From the NCBI GenBank assembly GCA_961205875.1, contig OY540812.1:27165098-27229097 (forward strand): a DNA stretch of 64,000 bases, in the 5' to 3' direction. Numbering within the stretch: the stretch's first letter is position 1; the number at the start of each line of letters is the position of its first letter. The notes beneath the pieces were generated by a model. The model had not been told where the DNA came from, did not search any database, and was given only the letters and a program-made list of their open reading frames with translations. Below, one piece after another: positions 25,821-38,372 of this stretch. A program made the translations under genes and the position numbers. The stretch is from Sialis fuliginosa (taxonomy: Eukaryota; Arthropoda; Insecta; Megaloptera; Sialidae).

Positions 25821-26487
25821 ATAGTTATTACTTTGGATTTATAAATCACACAAACTTCAAGTTAGACCTAAAATATTCATTATGTTATCTAATTTTACAG
25901 ACTTCAAAAAGGAGACTGTTCTCAATTCTACAATATATATTTTTAACTCCAACAAATATGCACCGAATTGGATGATTTTTGTTTGTTTTGAAGATTATAC
26001 TCTCGAAGTAGTTCCATATAAATTTTATCAGAATCTGACCATGGACTATAAAGATACGTCACTTAAAAGGGAAAAATAAAAATCTTTTTAAGAAAAAAAT
26101 TGAACCCACTTTAAAAAACCCTAAAATGACTGAAAATTATTTATAATTAAATTTAATAGTTTTTGAAGTCAATGCCAAAGCAACAAAAAGTTTTTATATG
26201 TATTAATTTTTCAAATCATTACAATGAATCGTTAGAAATTACAGTTTTTTAGGTAAAGTATACTAAGAATTCATGAATATTTACAAAAACTTTAATTTTA
26301 TTTCAAATATACAATTATACAAATACAATTTGTTTAAATCTGCGAGTGATTTATATTTTTTAAAGTAAACTATCTAATTTTCTATAAATGAATCTTCTTC
26401 ATTAATACAATTCAGGAATGGAGGTTGCCTCTGTGTCTGTCAAGGCAGGATTAAACAAACAGTACTTTTTTGCAATTTTGTATTTTT

Positions 26488-26822
26488 ATATCCAGTATTA
26501 TAAACGAGCTAGCAAAATTTGCTAGCTAGCAAGCACTTTCAAATGAGGTTTCAAACTTATCTGATAGTTCTCTTGAAGTTTTATGAAGTGTTTGATAATT
26601 TTTCGCGCATGCGTGGTATGTAAACAACAACGGTATTAAAACAGTGGCGATATTATGAAAATTATTTTGTACGGTCAGAGTCGCCAACTGTGTTACAATA
26701 AATTGAAGTATCATTGCTCTAAATTCCATAGCTATTTCATAGATACTATCACAGAATTAAGGCCTCATTTGAAAGTATTTGCTAGCTAGCAAATTTGCTA
26801 GCTCATTTATAATACCGGATAT
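26488..26822. mobile_element. MITE family B (ATATCCRGTATTATAAA ends), copy 2
   Basis: Left end ATATCCAGTATTATAAACG; right end TTTATAATACCGGATAT. Each terminal repeat carries TTTGCTAGCTAGCAA and a CTTTCAAATGAGG / CCTCATTTGAAAG pair. About 335 bp. The short minus-strand ORF inside has no coding character. Confidence 0.72.
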
Positions 26823-27746
26823 TATTCAATTTAAAAATATTCGAGTATCTCTTTTAAATTCTATCGTCACTTTATTTCTTGACATTTTCAGAAGCTAGCA
26901 ATATTTTTGTTATAGTTATTGATATATCATATATCATATTACAGTTATTAAGTTTATAATAATATTTTTCATGTTCGTTGAACAAAATTATATCGTTTTA
27001 AATTACACATAATAAGTAGTTACAGATATATTTACAAATAAATCTGTATAGTTTGTGCTCCCATTACACTCCTTATTGATACGCCACTTGGTCGACAGTC
27101 ACCTGTAATTTTTGAGTGAAAGCCGTAACCTGAAGGCAATAAAATACCAATTCTATATTTCAACACGTGGCACAGAGCAACAGGTAGTCACAAATGTTTC
27201 TATTCCGGAGTTGAAACTTTCCTTATAATTTGTTGAAATTAATTATTGTTTCCACAAAATTTCAAAAAGTTTCTTCTTCTGGTAAATTGTATTTTTATTT
27301 AAATATCAATATTAAATATAAATCATTTTTATTTGCGATAGAAAGTATATAAATTATTGAAAATATCAGATAAATTAAATTGGTCAGTTTTTTTTTTCTT
27401 TCTTATACTAAAAAAGTATAATAATACAGAAAATTTTCGAAATCATGATTTTGATGAAAATATACATTTGAATATTAGACGTTATAACTCAAAAACGACT
27501 AAACTTAGAGGGGTGAAATTTTATAAGTAATATCTAATAAGCCTCGGCAGAAAATGTTCTATTCTGAGACAAATCCGACAACCAGCAAAGGATGTTTACG
27601 CTTATTAATTTATAAATTTTTTCAATTATTTTTTAAACGTTGCGTATAAGAAAGCGATTTTGAGAATAATAATATCTATAATTTTTCAAATTTTTAGGGA
27701 ATAATCGGTTTAAAAATATTTTATTTGAATCAGTTCATAGTAGAAA
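26823..27746. other. Intronic AT-rich stretch with repeat debris
   Basis: 27480-27610 (ATAACTCAAAAACGACTAAA, GATGTTTACG) is shared with 54085-54215 and partly with 40840-40960, so it belongs to a dispersed family whose full structure I cannot define. Confidence 0.35.
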
Positions 27747-28130
27747 AAAAATGTTTAAAATGAAAGTTGTAGAGAATGTTATTTTCTGTAATTTATATTC
27801 TATCAATTTTTTTATACATCTGATTAATTAGCTATAAAGATTTGTTTTATTTAACTACATAAGTATACTGTATACTACGTATATACACTGTACACCCACA
27901 GTATTACGTATAAGATAGTCTTGTAGTACCCATTGCAACTTAAAAAAATATATATGGTTCATTAGAGAAAAAAATGTTTATAAAAAGATGCAAAGAGTTT
28001 TATTTCTATAATTTATGTTTCATTTATTTTTTTATGTCTTATCAGAAATATTTGTTTTATATACATAAGTACTGTACATACAAAGTATAATATATAAGAA
28101 AGTTCCGTGACACCCATGGCAGATATTTTG
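27747..28130. repeat. Tandemly duplicated segment, unit about 220 bp
   Basis: AAAAAAATGTTTA, TTCTRTAATTTAT, AGATTTGTTTTATTTAACTA / AAATATTTGTTTTATATACA, CATAAGTA.TGTA and ATATAAGA.AGT..GT...ACCCAT recur in the same order in two adjacent blocks. A related end (TATAAGAAAGTC ... CATGGCAA) is at 54478-54512. Confidence 0.45.
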
Positions 28131-28410
28131 CTTTGATATATTACTTTCATTTTCTTGCACTTAACAAATATAATATTATAGTTTTTTTGTGCTTTTATGA
28201 TGAAACAAAACCTAATGTGAAATGCTACAATAATAATTTTGTTACTACATGATTTTGTTAATTAATATTATAGTGAAAGTGTGTCACTTTTAAGTATTCC
28301 TTAAACATTTATAAAATATATCATAATGTATATTTATACCGTATTTAATATATTAGTAGGTTATTGGAAACCATTTATTAATTTATTTTGTGAACTAAAA
28401 TTTATTATAC

Positions 28411-28870
28411 AGGGTGTTTGGTTTGGCGATACGAATATTTTGAAGGAAAGCAGAATGAGTCAATTGGAAGTGATTTAAGCAAATATACCTATATACAAAG
28501 TGCAACAGTTTTTTTTATATGAGGCATTTTGGTAAATTTTTGAAAAAACCCAGAATTATACATGTTAATAGCAAAATTTGAAAAACAAATTTATGAATAA
28601 CAAAACCAAAAAATAGCTGCAGTTTAACATTTAAAAACTTATAAAACTTTGATAAAATTATGTCTTTAAAAAATTATTTTATAAAATCTAGTACACTTAA
28701 AGATATTCATATGGTTTTAAAAATTGCTATATTTTATACCCTTTCGAAAAATCTACATACATTGGCTATTTTTGTTAAAAAAACTTACTTTTATCCCAGA
28801 ATAAGTAAGATTTTTACATTTTTACAGTGAGTCGATCGTAGTATGCTATTCTAAATGTCATTAAAAACAT
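28411..28870 (+). repeat. One end of an ACAGGGTGTTTGG-type repeat
   Basis: ACAGGGTGTTTGGTTTGGCG at 28411 is a typical insect MITE/mariner-derived end. I could not find its partner end, so the right boundary is approximate. Confidence 0.35.
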
Positions 28871-28954
28871 GATACTTTTCAAATATTTTTTTATACTCAA
28901 TGGACAGGTTCATCCTTTACACTGTTACACTGTTCAATGTGTATAAAAAATGTT

Positions 28955-29966
28955 TTAACCCCCTTGTTACTGAAACTATTTTTTATCTCCGATTATTATA
29001 ATTTTTTGGTATGTGTATCCTTACGCATGTAGTTTGCCAGGAAAAATAATAAAAAAATATATGTTATCTAGAAAAGCTGGAAAATGAGGGGTGTTATAAC
29101 GCCCGGTAGTTATGAGCCACTACGGCCATAGAGAACGGTTTAAGTCACTTATATTCATTTCAAATTGACTAAAACACATAGAAAAAGTTGTTTTTATTGA
29201 AAATTTAGTTTTTTCGGTTAGTATTTGGAAGAAAGAAATTAGTGGGACAAAAAAGTAATTAAAAAAAAAATTTGTTGGAGTATAGTATGTTAAAACATGT
29301 GTTTTTGGGTGCATATAGGGGGTCGTCCATAAAATATGTACGTAAAAAAGGGGGATGAGAGGGGCAATTGCTTAGTTTTATGATATGTGACGAGGAGGGG
29401 AAGGGGGGCCGAACAAACGTGACGTTTGAAATACCCACATCAATTTTATTCCTTTTTTTAAAACTATAGAATTTATTGGGGGGGGGGGGGTAGGTTTTGT
29501 GACGTATAATTATGAAAAAATATGATTTAAATTAGCGTGACGAATTTTACGGATGACCCCTAGGTACATTACTACCGGGCGTTATAACGCCCACGTAATA
29601 TAACGATAATTTTTCGAACGATAAATATCAAAATACAAAAATTTTATTTCTTGATTTAATAGGTTATCTAATATTCTCAAGGAAAAATAACAAAAAATAT
29701 ATATTAGCAAATAGTAACAGTATAGAAATGTATCATTTCGAGGACATGATGAAAAGTAATCACACCAATAAATTTTGAACTCCAAATGCACCTCAAAGCT
29801 ATTTTTTTGTGGTAACCATATGTGTTCACAAACTCTTTTTGATAGTTACTGTGTCGATTATTATATAATAATCCATGTTATAAAAATCAAAACTAATTAA
29901 AAATTTCACTTAAATATAAAGCATTTTTTAGGGCGTTGTAACGCCCGGTAGTAACAAAAGGGTTAA
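28955..29966. mobile_element. piggyBac-like non-autonomous element with TTAA target sites
   Basis: TTAA at 28955-28958 is followed by CCCCCTTGTTACT; at the other end AGTAACAAAAGGG is followed by TTAA at 29963-29966. TTAA duplication plus ends beginning CCC is the piggyBac signature. Inside, the motif GTTATAACGCCCGGTAGT occurs near 29094, in inverse near 29572, and again as GTTGTAACGCCCGGTAGT near 29936. A separate TA-flanked MITE (29316-29562) sits inside. No transposase ORF. Confidence 0.6.
29316..29562. mobile_element. GGGTCGTCCATAAA-ended MITE nested in the TTAA element
   Basis: GGGGGTCGTCCATAAAATA at the left and TTTTACGGATGACCCC at the right form terminal inverted repeats, flanked by TA on both sides. 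It includes a poly-G run at 29479-29491. Confidence 0.62.
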
Positions 29967-32880
29967 AAGTATCGCATCTAAAAAACAAAATTAAGAAAAT
30001 TTATTTTATTTTCTGAAAATCACCAAATTTGGTATTGATGAAAACGTTGTAATAGAATACACTTTTGTATGAAATATTTAAAAATAAATATTTAATTTAA
30101 CATCATGTATAATTGTGTAATTAATCTAATATTACAAATCTAATATAACAATACAAGTCAAAAGTACATAAAATTTACATAATATGTAGAAATATTTTAT
30201 TTCACTACTAGGATTTCATGATTCATACATACATACTTACATGGCATTAGTAAAAATACTTTGTGTTCTTTTGATATTATCAGTTCGTTACTACTCATCG
30301 TTTAAAATAAAATAAGAAAAAAAATTACGTAAACATATGTAAATATTTTCATTTTTACATTTTTTTGTACAAAAAGTCAAATTTTAAAAACAGAAAATAC
30401 TAAAAACTAAGAATGTCACCACACTTAATTTTAATTTAATCAAAACCAAAACTAATCTATAGGAAGCTACATATATACATACAGCATACAGCTATATATA
30501 TGCTTTTAATTATAAACACTTTTAATGTTCGATATTATACAGACCAAAACGCTTTCTGCAGGGTATTAAATTTAAATGACAGTTGTGCACTGGTATTTAT
30601 TTATAGTGAACGTGCGCTTAGTATAAATCAGTAGTCTAAAACCAGTGGCGATTGACATACAGTATACACCATAGCAGCTTTACATTATTATAAATTTATT
30701 ATCACTGCTCTAAAATCCAAACTAAATTCATAACGATTTCGATGACATGATTTTTGCTGATTAATAATTAATTTAATTTAGCCATAAATATAATTGTTTG
30801 AAAATTAACTGAAATATAAATTCATAATGATATTTTCATTGAATTAATGAAATATGTACTACCTATAAATTATATATATATTAACATTAGTCGAAAATAT
30901 ACTTTGAAATATTTTATATTCCAAAATATAGTATGTATATAATTAGTGATGTAAAGGTGAAAAGTTTTCATTGAAAAGAAAGTTTTCACTCGCCTGTTAA
31001 AATTTCGGTTAGTATCACTTACTTTAGCTATAGTAATACAAAACAATACACACATTTTAAAAAGTAACAATATATTTTTAAATTAGTTTTTAAAATGATT
31101 GATTCTTATATTGTCAAAATACACAAGTATTCAAAATTTCAAGACAATCGGGCATCAGAAAGTGGGTGAAAAAATGGTTACAAGTTTTAATCAAAACGGA
31201 CAAACAAGCTAAATTAATAAAAGTGTAAAAAAAATAAAAAAAATGTGTATTACATTATAATTTAACTCATAGCATTACAGTCTAAACTTTTCATGAAACT
31301 TTTCATGAATGTACGTATATAATCACGGTATATGATTACATAACATTATTTATGTATATTCAATTCTTTTTATAAAATGGTACTTTATAGATTTGAACTA
31401 GATACTGAACATAATAAGGGTACTCGAGTTTATAAAATATATCAAGATAATACATACCAACATACGTACTTATGTACCAAAGATAAAATTTTTAGTTAAA
31501 CAATAATAACTGAAGCAATTGTATTGTATTTTTAACACTAATATGGCCTTACTTTCAGACTAAAAATAAATATTTGTTTTTACAATGTCGATTTTCATTA
31601 TAATTTACTTTTAAATTGTAATTCTCTGAAACAGTAATAAATAAAGATAATAAAAATATCTCATTTTATGTTTATACTGTGGTTTTTGCTTTCAGTTGTT
31701 AATTTAGTACTTACCTACTAGTAATTTTATAATAAACTAATACATACCTATGTATATATTTAAAGATTGTATTGTTATACACTTGTCAGTTTAAGTTCAA
31801 TTGAATATATTAAATAGGTAGTATACTAATAGAAATAAACAATCAAAAATAGGAATAAAAATAAATAAAACATAAAATATAGAATAACGTGAAAAAAAAC
31901 AGAAATAAAAAATAAAAATAAACACTAGAAAAAAAAATATACAATACAGTTCAAGTCTGGCTGAGGGGCTACACCCGATGGCCAATAACTTAAATTAAAA
32001 AAAAAAAGTTCAATTGAAAGCTCAATTTATTGGTGAACATTTTTATATTTTCGTTAATGTTTTGGTAATTTCTAGTGACTTAAACTACTGGTAGTTACTT
32101 AAACTTAATATGTCTGGAACTGCTAAGTTTTTGATGAGAACTTCTTGTGAAGTCGATGTCGAATGACATTGTTTTCTTGTGGTTAAGGTGTATTTATTTA
32201 GTTTAAGTGAGTGACTTAAATGTTTCCCAACTGAGATTTGTAGAGTACAATATTACTTATTTGCTAATTTGGATGATTTTGTGTTAATTATTAGTTATTA
32301 TTCTTTATATTTTTTTCTTAAATAAGGAAAGTGTCTATTTAAAGTTTGTCATTTGTTGCCTTGGCTAATTAAGTCAAAAAATTTTAATATAGGTATCACA
32401 ATGTTTTTAGGCCATCAGTAAAATTGAATTATGTACAATAAAGACTTGTGTGTTTGTTGAACATCAAAAGAATCATTGAACCGATTTGGTTGAAGTTTTT
32501 GAAATTATTTTCGGTATTTTTCTGAGGGTTTGAATATAAATATAAACCATCAATACAAGTCTTCAAGGTGCTAAGTAATGTAATAAGACATGTAAAAACT
32601 TTTCTTATTGACAATTATTAAATATACAAAAGATGATGCAAATCGTTTTTTTTTTAATATTTAGTCTATACTAAAAAAGGTATATAGAATGACAAAATTT
32701 GATATATTCCGCTAGCCGTAGTACTGTTATGTTATAAATTTGAAGCAGCAGGTTTGTGCTGCTAAAGAGACATATGTATCTCCGAAGCAAACACCGCAAC
32801 TTTGAAAATCGTGATATTTGTAATGTCAAGCAAAAAGAGTCGTAACTGAGTACTGTATTACTGTATTCTAGATAAAACTA
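29967..32880. other. Intronic AT-rich stretch, few recognisable parts
   Basis: 30540-30745 shares TATTAAATTTAAATGACA and TTTACATTATTATAAAT blocks with the interior of MITE family B (39716-39957, 60727-60830) and is probably a copy without clear ends. The rest, including A-rich tracts around 31840-31935, shows nothing supportable. Confidence 0.4.
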
Positions 32881-32884
32881 AGCA

Positions 32885-33175
32885 TTGTGCATGTACTTAA
32901 GTACTATTTTGAACAGCTGTAATTGTACTTAACTGTACTTGTACTTAAATACTTAAAAAAAGTATTTTGTAGTAGTACTTAAATACATACAAATGTACTT
33001 AAATACAATAAAAATACCTGTTTAGCTACAAATATAAATGTTATTGCAATTAACTACATTTTAAGTACAATTATAGAAAGTATTTATGTGTCTATATGTA
33101 CTTAAGTACTTGTACTAGTTCATAAGTATATTTTTGGCAATGTAGTTGTACTTAAATACATATTTTTGCTCTGTA
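32885..33175. repeat. Cluster of GTACTTAA(G/A)TAC motifs
   Basis: About ten occurrences of GTACTTAAGTAC, GTACTTAAATAC or close variants in both orientations within 290 bp (e.g. 32894, 32944, 32980, 33098, 33149). Ends at TTGCTCTGTAGACAGCTCTG. This may be a hAT-type MITE whose interior is built from the motif; the left end is not clear. Confidence 0.5.
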
Positions 33176-33639
33176 GACAGCTCTGACTATAGGTAGTACT
33201 TTATTATGATGCATGTATTACATCATATTATTTTTATATAGGCACGCTATATTTGGCACTTTTTAAAAGTGCTAATTTTGCTTGTACATTGAACTCACCT
33301 TTCTTGAAGTCGTTTTATTAAAATTCATTAACGTGTTGTTTGAAATATGATTATTTTTATTAACTCCGCTATAATGGCATGTGCAAAAAAGCAATAATCG
33401 TTAGATATTAGAAAAATTATCTTCTCCAGGAAATGTTTTTTCACACCGTAATTGTGTAGTATGATTTTCTTGGAATTATTTATATTGTCACTTATACAAC
33501 TTAATATTTTTCTAATAATATAATAATATAAACGTATTTTCTGTAAAATATTGTTCTTTTACGACTGCGTATTGTTTGTATTTAAATAATACCTACTGAC
33601 AATAACTTTATTATATGTGTATCTGAATTACATAGGAGA

Positions 33640-33935
33640 TAATCGCAGTTTCTAAAAAAAAGATCACAGCGGAAGCCCTAAATATAATAAATATATTGAA
33701 CAAGAATTGGTATTATTAAAAAAAGGTATAATGACACATACTCATTAATATTCATGAATCCTGCTATGATCGGCCCATCAGCAACATCCCAATTATCCTT
33801 TTATTCCTGTTGAATAAACAAAAAACCACTCATCCAAAAAATATTCAACCCGCACAGATATCAACTTTACTATTGAGCTGTCGGACTAGTCTAATGCCTG
33901 CCGACATTAAGCGTCAAATAAAATAAAATAAAAAA
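33640..33935 (+). repeat. Possible LINE-like 3' tail
   Basis: GC-richer sequence (CGGCCCATCAGCAACATCCC, GTCGGACTAGTCTAATGCC) ending in an (ATAAA)n run at 33918-33935 resembles the 3' end of a non-LTR element. No reverse transcriptase frame remains. Confidence 0.3.
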
Positions 33936-34159
33936 TATTCATGAAAAATTATTTTTTATAGTTAGTATATAGGTAAATCATTGAAAGATTTCAGGAAATG
34001 GTAAACGGCTTCGATTAAGTAGGTATATAGAGAAATCAAATTTACTTACTTTTACCACGGTATTGTATTTACCCCACTTCACCCCAATTTTATTCTATAA
34101 TATATATACTTTTTAATATCTACAACGTTTAAAAATTCGCTCAAAAAGTTTTTACAAGG

Positions 34160-34527
34160 CTAAGAAGCGCACAAATCCTTTGTTGTGATCAGCTACCTGG
34201 TCAATGCAGGTGTACCAACGCTTCCCCAACCTCCCTACAGTCCTGATGTGGCTCCCCCATATTTCTTTTTGTTTCCGCGCTTGAAAACTCCCATGAAAGG
34301 TCGACATTTTGGGACGGTAACAACATCAAAGAGGCTTGCAACAATGCTTTAAAGGACATTCCGGAGGACTACCGTGACGTCTTCAATGCCTGGAAATCTC
34401 GCTGACGGCAGGCGATGTATATAGACGCAGAAGGACGGTACTTTGAAGCCTTTTAATGATTTGTACCGATCTGATCAATAAATTTTTTTCTCGAGTCATT
34501 GACATTACTTTCCGGACAAACCCTGTA
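34160..34527 (+). pseudogene. 3' end of a mariner transposon with broken transposase
   Basis: The 3' part of a Tc1/mariner-superfamily (mariner, DD34D) transposase. From 34230 one frame reads PPYSPDVAPPYFFLFPRLK then KGRHFGTV. From 34331 another frame reads EACNNALKDIPEDYRDVFNAW then KSR, a TGA stop (34403-34405) where a Trp is usual, then YIDAEGRYFEAF and TAA at 34454. So there is at least one frameshift and one nonsense change. The residue aligned with the third catalytic Asp is Tyr (TAT at 34260-34262). The right terminal repeat ends CCGGACAAACCCTG before TA at 34526-34527. The 5' part, including the other end, is missing. Confidence 0.85.
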
Positions 34528-36375
34528 TGTACTCTAGATTTAAGAGTAATTTTTGCGGTGCATTCGATAAGAATATTAAGTAGAAAATTCTCTCCGTGTA
34601 TATCAAAATTTCCAAATGAAACTAATAAAAGAAAAAGTTAATTTCTAAACTTTAAACGGTTAAGTGATTATACAAACTAATTATAAGTAAGTAATAATAT
34701 TTGACTTTGACATAGTTTTCATTTGTTATACCACACATTATTATTGTTTATTGCAATCTTCCCAAAACGGAACCTATGCATGTAAATTATTATTAACATG
34801 TGTAATGTGTATGTGAGTTTAATTTTCACGGTTACTCTTCGTTTAATTAATAAACTAATTAACATAGGACGTACATATAATTACTTGAAACTTTGGAAGT
34901 TACATTTAATAATTTTCATAAACAATGCGTTTGCCTAATTGAGGGAAATTTTCAACTAAAAAACAAGTTTATTACCATTACAATTGTTGTGTTGCAATAT
35001 TATGTATTATTATCTTCAGTTGGCAGTCCATTGAATTTTTTTAAATTCTATTTAAGTTTTATTTATATCAGTCTGCCAATTTGAACGGAAAATGTAATTA
35101 AATTTTTTTTAACTATGCTATGAATTTGTAATATGGAATGTTTCATGAACTTTTATATTAAAAATACTATTAAAATCATACATGTAATGTATTTCAGGAG
35201 TGTATAGTTATACTGGTTTTATTTTATGAAGTGGAAAAATGAAATATAATGTATAATGAAATATATATGAAACTAGCTTTGTTTTCGTTTATTATTTTAT
35301 TTATTTTTACCCTTTTTAGAGTTGAACTTTGAAATATTGCGATATGCATACGTTTAATGGAAGAGTATTTTGCCTGAAATTAATATTTATTTATAATATT
35401 ATAAAGATACAATTTTTTTTTAAGTTTCACCTCTTTCTCCCCGTTTAGGGATTGAATAGATGTAGCTTCATAAAAAATCCAGGATTTTGGAAAGGGGTGT
35501 TGTTGAGTCAGTCACTAGGACTTCTTTCTTTATACAGGATGAGTCTATAGTGCGTATTTCTTCGATTTCTCCTCCCTTTGAAGATACAAAATTCAAATTT
35601 TAAATGATACTGGAAATAAAAATGTACATTTTAAAATTATATTTTAATATACAGTGCGCCCAGAAAGAAGGTATATAATAAATGATTTTTCAAATGGAAC
35701 AGTCTATTTAATTCCTGTTTAAGAGATCCTTACAGTGGTACAATGTTTAGATTTACCCATAATACAAAATTTTATTAAGGTAAAATTTGTAATTATAAAA
35801 TTAATACGTAAAATATGTTTAAATCTGGGGCGTTTGGTAAGGGTAGGGAGTATTATATTAAATTGAAAAATCAAAAAGAGATAGTGGATATAATTGTCCT
35901 GCCTTACCCGTTATCGCAGTCGTTTGTGGTGAAAATATTTAATTCTATAAAAAGATAATTTTTTTATTGTATAAATTTAATTAAAGACCAAAAAGGTAAT
36001 AAAAAACAGTCATATCAAAAACACTTATTCTTATTTCACTGCATGTATAATTGATAAAACCGAAAATACCGGTTTTTAAATAATGCAGAAAGTAACGAAA
36101 TATTTTATTTTGGTAGTAAAATATAAATATACCTACAGAATAATAATAAATACGAAATGTCTTTCTTCACTAATGAACTTACCTTCATATATTATGATCA
36201 TCTCATTTTATTACATACGATAGTTTTATATTCTCGCTTCAGATTGATAAAATTTATAACAGCAAATATTTTATAAAATTTCTAAATATGTATATACTTT
36301 TTTACATGACATAGCATTAAATGTATAAAATCAAATCTCGCAACACACCCAAACTGTCCCGTTAGTTTGGTGTTT
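34528..36375. other. Intronic AT-rich stretch with a few repeat tails
   Basis: 35424-35530 (CCCGTTTAGGGATTGAATAG, GTTGTTGAGTCAGTCACTAG) resembles the tail of the repeat at 36380-36960. 35535-35930 begins ACAGGATGAGTCTATAGTGC and may be another repeat; no partner end found. Confidence 0.35.
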
Positions 36376-36379
36376 TATA

Positions 36380-36960
36380 ATAAACTAGTTGATACCCGCG
36401 GGATTTCTAAATTCCCACCCCCGTAATTACAACCCTCCATAAATGACAGGGGATGAAATATGAAATTTTTCTTATGTTTTACTTTTTATTCATTATACAG
36501 AGAGATTTGTTTTCCCTCCTAAAGCCCCCTCCCCCACATTATTTTTTTCCGCCAGATCGAATGAAATGAATTACAACTCTCCATACATGACAGGGGATGA
36601 AATATTAAATAATTCTTTTTTTTTGCTTTTTATTCATTATACAAAATCGTAAATATCAGAATATTAGAGATAGGGGGTTCTTTTTAACCCCTAAAACCCC
36701 CGCCCCAATAGTATTTTCCCTACCGGATCGAATAAAACTAATTGCAACCCTCCATATGTGACAGGAGATGAAATAAATAAGAAATGTTTACCATATAAAC
36801 TTTTACACCCCCTTTTACCCCCGTAGGGGTTGAATTTCGGAAAATCCTTTCTTAGTGGGTGCTTACGTCGTAAAAGTTTCTAGGTTCAGGGGTTTCGGCT
36901 CGACGATGATGAATCAGTCAGTCAGGACATGTTATTATATGTATGTATATAGGTATAGAT
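36380..36960 (+). repeat. Interspersed repeat with three tandem internal units
   Basis: Starts GTTGATACCCGCGGGA and ends GATGAATCAGTCAGTCAGGA then a TATGTATATA tail, a common insect SINE/RTE-like 3' layout. The block AATTACAACCCTCCATAAAT followed by GACAGGGGATGAAATA starts at 36425, 36569 and 36740 (periods about 144 and 171). Each unit ends in a C-rich tract and a CCGGATCGAAT-type segment. Confidence 0.6.
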
Positions 36961-37120
36961 AAAAAATAATGTCAAATTGTGATACAATTGATTTTTTTTT
37001 TTTTTGAATTCGTAGAAAAATTTTATGTAATTGGCTCATTTTCAAAACAATTCGTTAAATATTTAACAAAAAAACTGTGGGAAAAATAATTAAAATCCTA
37101 TTTATGTCACTTAAATATAT

Positions 37121-37275
37121 GGCTACACGCCGATACAAGGTTTGTCTCGGTCAAGGTTGTATGTACGAGATGACTTTAATTTTCATTAGAGATCGAGACG
37201 AGACTGTCATTTGTAAAATTCAAAACTGAGACGAGACTTACCTGACTCTCATCTTGTCTCGTCTCGTGTGTAGCC
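37121..37275. mobile_element. GGCTACAC-ended GAGACGAGAC MITE
   Basis: GGCTACACGCCGA at 37121 and GTGTGTAGCC ending at 37275 are inverted ends. The interior has GTCTCGGTC and GAGACGAGACTT / CTTGTCTCGTCTCG mirror blocks. Related sequence is at 24536-24650 and 56070-56295. Confidence 0.6.
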
Positions 37276-37349
37276 CTATCTAAATAAAATAAAATGTTAT
37301 ATTTAAAATTTGCTCCTCTAAGTTTCCAGTATTTGTCGTTTTAGAAGCA

Positions 37350-37832
37350 AGGTGTTTTTTGGGATTGATGGGCTATGTTACTAATAAAACAAGTACCTTT
37401 TTATTAAAAAATTAACAAAGTTCGAAAATATAGTTGTTTTTTTAATTATAACCTAATATTTTGTTTATGTTTTTTCTCCAGTAATCGATAAAGTAAAACC
37501 AGTAATTGGCAACCAGTGATGGACACATGCTAATGATTACAAAATGATAAGTACTACGATACAAAAGTTATAAAATAAAGAATCGTAAAATTTGAAACAA
37601 TGTAAAGTAGATGCTATGATAATATTTATAATAATAAATAAATAGATTACACTAATAATTAGTTTAAATGTCCACCATTTTGATACTCATTGACCGATTA
37701 TCATCAAATTAAGCTGTGTCTATCGATTATGATTGGTAGTAATCAAATATCAACAAATATTTCTAATTTAGTATATTTCATTAAACTAGTGTTCAATACT
37801 GGGGTTTTATTCAAGACTGGTACCAGTACCTT
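37350..37832 (+). mobile_element. MITE family A, copy 4
   Basis: Right end CAAGACTGGTACCAGTACCT then TAT, complete. The left end (CAAGGTGTTTTTTGGGATTG) has lost the AAGGTACTGG terminus. The interior matches copy 1 closely (TGTTTATGTTTTTTCTCCAG, TAATTAGTTTAAATGTCCAC), same orientation. Confidence 0.65.
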
Positions 37833-38372
37833 ATTGCTTTCAAAATCCCCCTCTCCCTTATCGAAAATAATATTTTGAGGTAACATTTCAATAACAATAA
37901 GCGCAATATTTTTTCACTACTCAATTAAAAATTTGAAATCAAATAAATAATAATAAATATAAAGATTTTATTTATACTTTAAATTTTTCTCTCGTTAAAA
38001 AACCTTCCTTTAAAGTAAATACATTCAACACTAATTAATCTGGAAGGATGTATCTGCAGTAATGTATTCATAGACATTGAGTTTATTTAATAATAATTAT
38101 ACAAACATAAATTGTGTTTTTGTAATATTACGTCCGTATACTGTATTTAAAATTATGACCTAAAAAACAGTTCTCTATTTTAAATTCTATGATTTCATAA
38201 GAATTTTCATACGGTACTTAATTTTAATAAAAATGTTCACTGTTATAAAAAAGAAGAGATAATTTCAATTATAAAAAGTATATACGCGTTCATTGTGAAA
38301 TTGCTAACCATTATTTCAGTTTTTTCTTCTATATACATATACAAACACACACATATACATACATACATAGAG

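Noticed and set aside
29479..29491. Long G or C homopolymers (also 42569, 46947, 49751)
   Set aside because: Found in MITE-type repeat contexts here; they could also be sequencing length errors. No function inferred.
36425..36860. Spaced direct repeats that could recall a CRISPR array
   Set aside because: Units are long, diverged and few, spacers are repeat-like, and the genome is eukaryotic.
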